From assembly GCF_035271705.1 (NCBI RefSeq), contig NZ_DATERI010000087.1, positions 1 through 26,658 on the forward strand: 26,658 nucleotides of DNA, given 5' to 3'. Made by a program: the position numbers and the translations under genes. The notes under the pieces were generated by a model. It was given only the letters and a program-made list of their open reading frames with translations, did no database searches and was not told the origin of the DNA. This document shows, piece by piece, positions 24,056 to 26,658 of this stretch (positions within the stretch are counted from its first letter, which is position 1; every line of letters starts with the position of its first letter). This DNA comes from Buttiauxella sp035271705 (GTDB lineage: Bacteria > Pseudomonadota > Gammaproteobacteria > Enterobacterales > Enterobacteriaceae).

Positions 24056-24074
24056 AACAATATGGGACGCCACA

Positions 24075-25262
24075 ATGACGGAACAACAGAACACCTCCGC
24101 CATGGTTGAAGAGACCACACCTGCAGTGGAAAACACATCGCTTCCAAAGCAACCACCACAAAAAAATCGTAGTGGTATTGCTGGAATTGCGTTGGGTGCT
24201 ATCGCCATTGCTATTGCCCTGGCGCTAGGTGGCGGTCTTTACAGTTATGGTAAACATCAGTCGGCGGCGCAAACTGCCAACACCGATGCGCTGGCAACAC
24301 AATTAATCGCCTTACAAAAGCAGCAAGAACAGCAGCAATCCGCGCTGGAAACGACGGTTAAGCAGCAAGCGTCTGCTCTCGAAGAGTCGAATCGCCAACA
24401 AGCGAATCTGGCGCGCGAACTCGATGAAGTACAGCAAAAAGTGGCGACCATTTCCGGTAGTGATGCGAAAACGTGGTTGTTAGCGCAGTCCGATTTCCTG
24501 GTGAAATTGGCCGGACGAAAACTGTGGAGTGATCAGGATGTCACCACTGCAGCTGCCCTTCTGAAAAGTGCGGATGCCAGCCTGGCTGACATGAATGATC
24601 CGAGCCTGCTTGCTGTTCGCCGTGCGCTGACGGATGACATTTCTGCACTGGCCGCTATTACTCAGGTAGATTACGATGGGATTATTCTCAAGCTAAATCA
24701 GCTTTCTAATCAAGTCGATAACTTGCGTCTTGCAGATAATAATACCGATGACACGCCGATGGACTCTGACGGTAACGAGCTATCAAGCACCGTCACGGAA
24801 TGGCGTCAAAACCTGACGAAAAGCTGGCACAACTTTATGGATAGTTTCATTACTATCCGCCGTCGCGATGAAACGGCTGTTCCGCTTCTGGCCCCAAACC
24901 AGGATGTTTATCTGCGTGAGAATATCCGTTCGCGTCTGCTGGTTGCAGCGCAAGCCGTACCACGTCATCAAGATGAAACCTATAAGCAGTCCCTGGAAAA
25001 TGTCTCTACCTGGGTTCGTGCTTATTACGATACCAACGACAGCGTGACCAAATCGTTCCTTGATGAACTGGATTCTCTCAGCCAGCAAAGCATCAATATG
25101 GATGTGCCACAAACGCTGGAAAGCCAACCTCTGCTCGAAAAATTGGTGCAGACTCGGGTGCGTAATTTACTCGCGCAACCCGCTGCGAGTGCGCCATCCC
25201 CAACGCCAACTGAACCTGCACCTGCACCTGCAACGGTTCCTGCACCCACTCAAGGAGAATAA
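24075..25262 (+). CDS. hemX: HemX, membrane-anchored coiled-coil protein of the hem operon
   Basis: HemX was once labelled uroporphyrinogen-III methyltransferase in E. coli, but has no methyltransferase fold; its role remains unclear. The 395 residues comprise a polar N-terminus (1-35), one membrane helix (GIAGIALGAIAIAIALALGGGLYSYG, about 35-58), a Gln/Ala-rich coiled coil (about 70-125, KQQEQQQSALETTVKQQASALEES), a conserved helical periplasmic domain (ATISGSDAKTWLLAQSDFLVKLAGRKLWSDQD onward) and a Pro/Ala-rich tail. The topology suggests a scaffold. GGGA lies nine bases before the ATG. It precedes hemY by two bases and is separated from hemD by an ERIC. Confidence 0.93.
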   Translation: MTEQQNTSAMVEETTPAVENTSLPKQPPQKNRSGIAGIALGAIAIAIALALGGGLYSYGKHQSAAQTANTDALATQLIALQKQQEQQQSALETTVKQQASALEESNRQQANLARELDEVQQKVATISGSDAKTWLLAQSDFLVKLAGRKLWSDQDVTTAAALLKSADASLADMNDPSLLAVRRALTDDISALAAITQVDYDGIILKLNQLSNQVDNLRLADNNTDDTPMDSDGNELSSTVTEWRQNLTKSWHNFMDSFITIRRRDETAVPLLAPNQDVYLRENIRSRLLVAAQAVPRHQDETYKQSLENVSTWVRAYYDTNDSVTKSFLDELDSLSQQSINMDVPQTLESQPLLEKLVQTRVRNLLAQPAASAPSPTPTEPAPAPATVPAPTQGE

Positions 25263-25264
25263 GC

Positions 25265-26461
25265 ATGATTAAAGTCTTATTACTCTTTCTGTTGTTGATC
25301 GCCGGGATCGTCCTTGGGCCGATGCTGGCTGGTCATCAGGGTTATGTGCTGATCCAGACAGACAATTACAACGTGGAAACCAGCGTCACAGGGCTGGTGA
25401 TCATTCTGATCCTGAGCATGGTTGTACTGTTTGCCATCGAATGGGTTCTGCGCAGTGTTTTCCATACCGGTGCTCGTACTCGTGGTTGGTTTGTAGGGCG
25501 TAAAAGCAGCCGGGCACGTAAGCAAACCAAAGCAGCATTGCTGAAACTGGCAGAAGGTGATTATCAGCAAGTTGAGAAGCTGATGCTGAAAAATGCCGAT
25601 CATGCGGAACAGCCAGTGGTGAACTATTTGCTGGCAGCCGAAGCGGCACAACAGCGTGGTGATGAAATCCGGGCGAACCAGCACCTCGAACGTGCGGCTG
25701 AACTGGCAGACAATGATCAGTTACCCGTCGAAATTACTCGTGTGCGCCTGCAACTGGCGCGCAATGAGAATCACGCGGCGCGCCACGGTGTGGATAAATT
25801 ACTGGAAATGGCTCCGCGTCATCCGGAAGTTTTACGTTTGGCTGAAATGGCCTATGTTCGCACCGGAGCGTGGGGATCACTGCTTGATATTTTGCCTGCA
25901 ATGGACAAAGTACAGGTTAATGATGAAGCCCATCGTTTAGCGCTTCAGCGTCAGGCATGGATTGGTTTAATGGATGGGGCGATGGCGGATCAGGGTAATG
26001 ATGGCCTGAAAACCTGGTGGAAAAACCAAAGCCGTAAAACCCGCCACGAGACGGTGCTGCAGGTCGCCATGGCGGAGCATCTAATTGAATGTGACGATCA
26101 TGATGCAGCACAGGAAATCATCCTCGATGGCCTGAAACGCCACTTTGACGAGCGTCTGATATTACTGATGCCGCGTTTGAAATCTGGAAACCCAGAGCAA
26201 CTCGAGAAAAACCTTCGTCAGCAGATCAAAACTCAAGGCGATCGTCCGTTGTTGTACAGCACACTGGGTCAGTTGCTGATGAAGCACGGTGAATGGCAGC
26301 CTGCATGTGAGGCCTTCCGCGAAGCCATTAAACAGCGTCCTGATGCGTTTGATTATGCCTGGCTGGCAGATTGCCTGGACAGGCTGCATCAACCAGAAGA
26401 AGCCGCAACCATGCGTCGTGACGGTCTGTTGTTAACTCTGCAAAATAATCCTAATCCTTAG
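25265..26461 (+). CDS. hemY: HemY, TPR membrane protein of the hem operon
   Basis: Enterobacterial HemY is an inner-membrane protein linked to late heme synthesis by its operon, and is unrelated to the oxidase called HemY in Bacillus. The 398 residues equal the E. coli length. Two N-terminal membrane helices (about 2-23 and 42-62, with VLIQTDNYNVETSV between them) precede a basic stretch (GRKSSRARKQTKA) and a tetratricopeptide-repeat region to the C-terminus (for example KLAEGDYQQVEKLM and YSTLGQLLMKHGEWQPACEAFREAIKQRPDAFDY). The ribosome site AAGGAG lies inside the end of hemX, so the genes are coupled. It is followed by an intrinsic terminator. Confidence 0.95.
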   Translation: MIKVLLLFLLLIAGIVLGPMLAGHQGYVLIQTDNYNVETSVTGLVIILILSMVVLFAIEWVLRSVFHTGARTRGWFVGRKSSRARKQTKAALLKLAEGDYQQVEKLMLKNADHAEQPVVNYLLAAEAAQQRGDEIRANQHLERAAELADNDQLPVEITRVRLQLARNENHAARHGVDKLLEMAPRHPEVLRLAEMAYVRTGAWGSLLDILPAMDKVQVNDEAHRLALQRQAWIGLMDGAMADQGNDGLKTWWKNQSRKTRHETVLQVAMAEHLIECDDHDAAQEIILDGLKRHFDERLILLMPRLKSGNPEQLEKNLRQQIKTQGDRPLLYSTLGQLLMKHGEWQPACEAFREAIKQRPDAFDYAWLADCLDRLHQPEEAATMRRDGLLLTLQNNPNP

Positions 26462-26466
26462 TACCC

Positions 26467-26490
26467 AAGGGCGAAACATTTCGCCCTTTT
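26467..26490 (+). terminator. Intrinsic terminator of the hemCDXY operon
   Basis: AAGGGCGAAA (26467-26476) pairs with TTTCGCCCTT (26479-26488), followed by TT and CCCTTTC, five bases after the hemY stop. The stem is perfect; the U run is short. The A-rich 5' arm may also let it act in the opposite direction. Confidence 0.85.
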
Positions 26491-26518
26491 CCCTTTCTCG
26501 CTTTCCCTTCCAGAATAC

Positions 26519-26548
26519 AAAAAAAAACACCTGCCAATTGGCAGGTGT
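26519..26548 (-). terminator. Intrinsic terminator of GlmZ
   Basis: A perfect 10-bp stem (AACACCTGCC with GGCAGGTGTT) around an AATT loop is followed on the minus strand by eight U residues. It stands back to back with the hemY terminator, 28 bases away. Confidence 0.92.
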
Positions 26549-26658
26549 TAAAACAGGTCTGTATGACAACTAAGTGGTGCTTCACTCAACGTTATGTCCA
26601 TGGTGTTGGATGAGGTCTAAAAGACGACATCTGTCGGTGGACGATAAGCACCGTAAAT
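26519..26658 (-). ncRNA. glmZ: Small RNA GlmZ (3' part; 5' end beyond window)
   Basis: On the minus strand the sequence from TTACGGTGCTTATCGTCCA, through CACCATGGACATAACGTTGAG, to TTGTCATACAGACCTGTTTT follows E. coli GlmZ almost base for base as I remember it, and the location (downstream of and convergent with hemY) is the E. coli location. GlmZ is an Hfq-bound RNA of about 207 bases that activates glmS translation and is inactivated by RapZ-guided RNase E cleavage. About 140 bases are present. Visible helices: GGTGCTT with AAGCACC, GTCCA with TGGAC, and a terminator hairpin AACACCTGCC/GGCAGGTGTT (26525-26548) followed by eight U. The single-stranded stretch before the terminator includes the glmS-pairing and cleavage region. 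Confidence 0.93.

Noticed and set aside
26555..26658. Possible tRNA cluster after hemY
   Set aside because: tRNA genes lie in this neighbourhood in E. coli, but no cloverleaf or T-loop is visible; the sequence matches GlmZ instead.

Overview
The window is ordinary chromosomal core DNA of a gamma-proteobacterium in the Enterobacteriaceae. Almost every protein can be recognised as the ortholog of an Escherichia coli protein at close to full length, and the gene order is that of the E. coli region running from metE to hemY. Several residues differ from the E. coli and Salmonella versions as I remember them. Genes I remember between corA and rarD in E. coli (yigF, yigG) are missing, and the intergenic regions carry full-length ERIC elements, so this is a related genus rather than E. 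coli K-12. I cannot name the genus from sequence alone.

Layout, left to right. metE (truncated by the left edge, minus) is divergent from its regulator metR (plus). metR runs tail to tail into bioP/yigM (minus), which follows yigL and pldB (all minus). rhtB (plus) and rhtC (minus) are convergent amino-acid exporters, and rhtC follows recQ and pldA on the minus strand. yigI and rarD (plus) converge on corA (minus), which has a long leader holding an 18-codon TTG-start leader peptide (corL/ysgD). uvrD (minus) has a LexA box. yigB, xerC, yigA, dapF and lptM/yifL (minus) form a tightly overlapping operon. cyaY (plus) converges on cyaA (minus, TTG start, CRP site). hemC-hemD-hemX-hemY (plus) form the heme operon, ended by an intrinsic terminator. 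The 3' two thirds of the small RNA GlmZ (minus) runs off the right edge.

Functionally the window mixes methionine synthesis and its control, vitamin uptake and B6 phosphatase activity, phospholipid turnover, efflux of amino-acid intermediates, magnesium import, DNA repair and chromosome dimer resolution, lysine/peptidoglycan precursor synthesis, outer-membrane LPS assembly support, cAMP synthesis, iron-sulfur chemistry and tetrapyrrole synthesis.

I found no defence system, prophage, CRISPR, transposase or unfamiliar gene cluster. The noteworthy content is in the spacers. Three full-length ERIC elements each lie in what should be the transcribed 5' leader of metE, uvrD or hemX, and their hairpin arms differ by paired, compensating changes. 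One internally deleted ERIC, one strongly diverged ERIC-like element and one REP-like palindrome fill other gene junctions. The corA leader (TTG leader peptide with its stop codon inside a perfect 11-bp hairpin) and the GlmZ fragment are both outside normal ORF calling.
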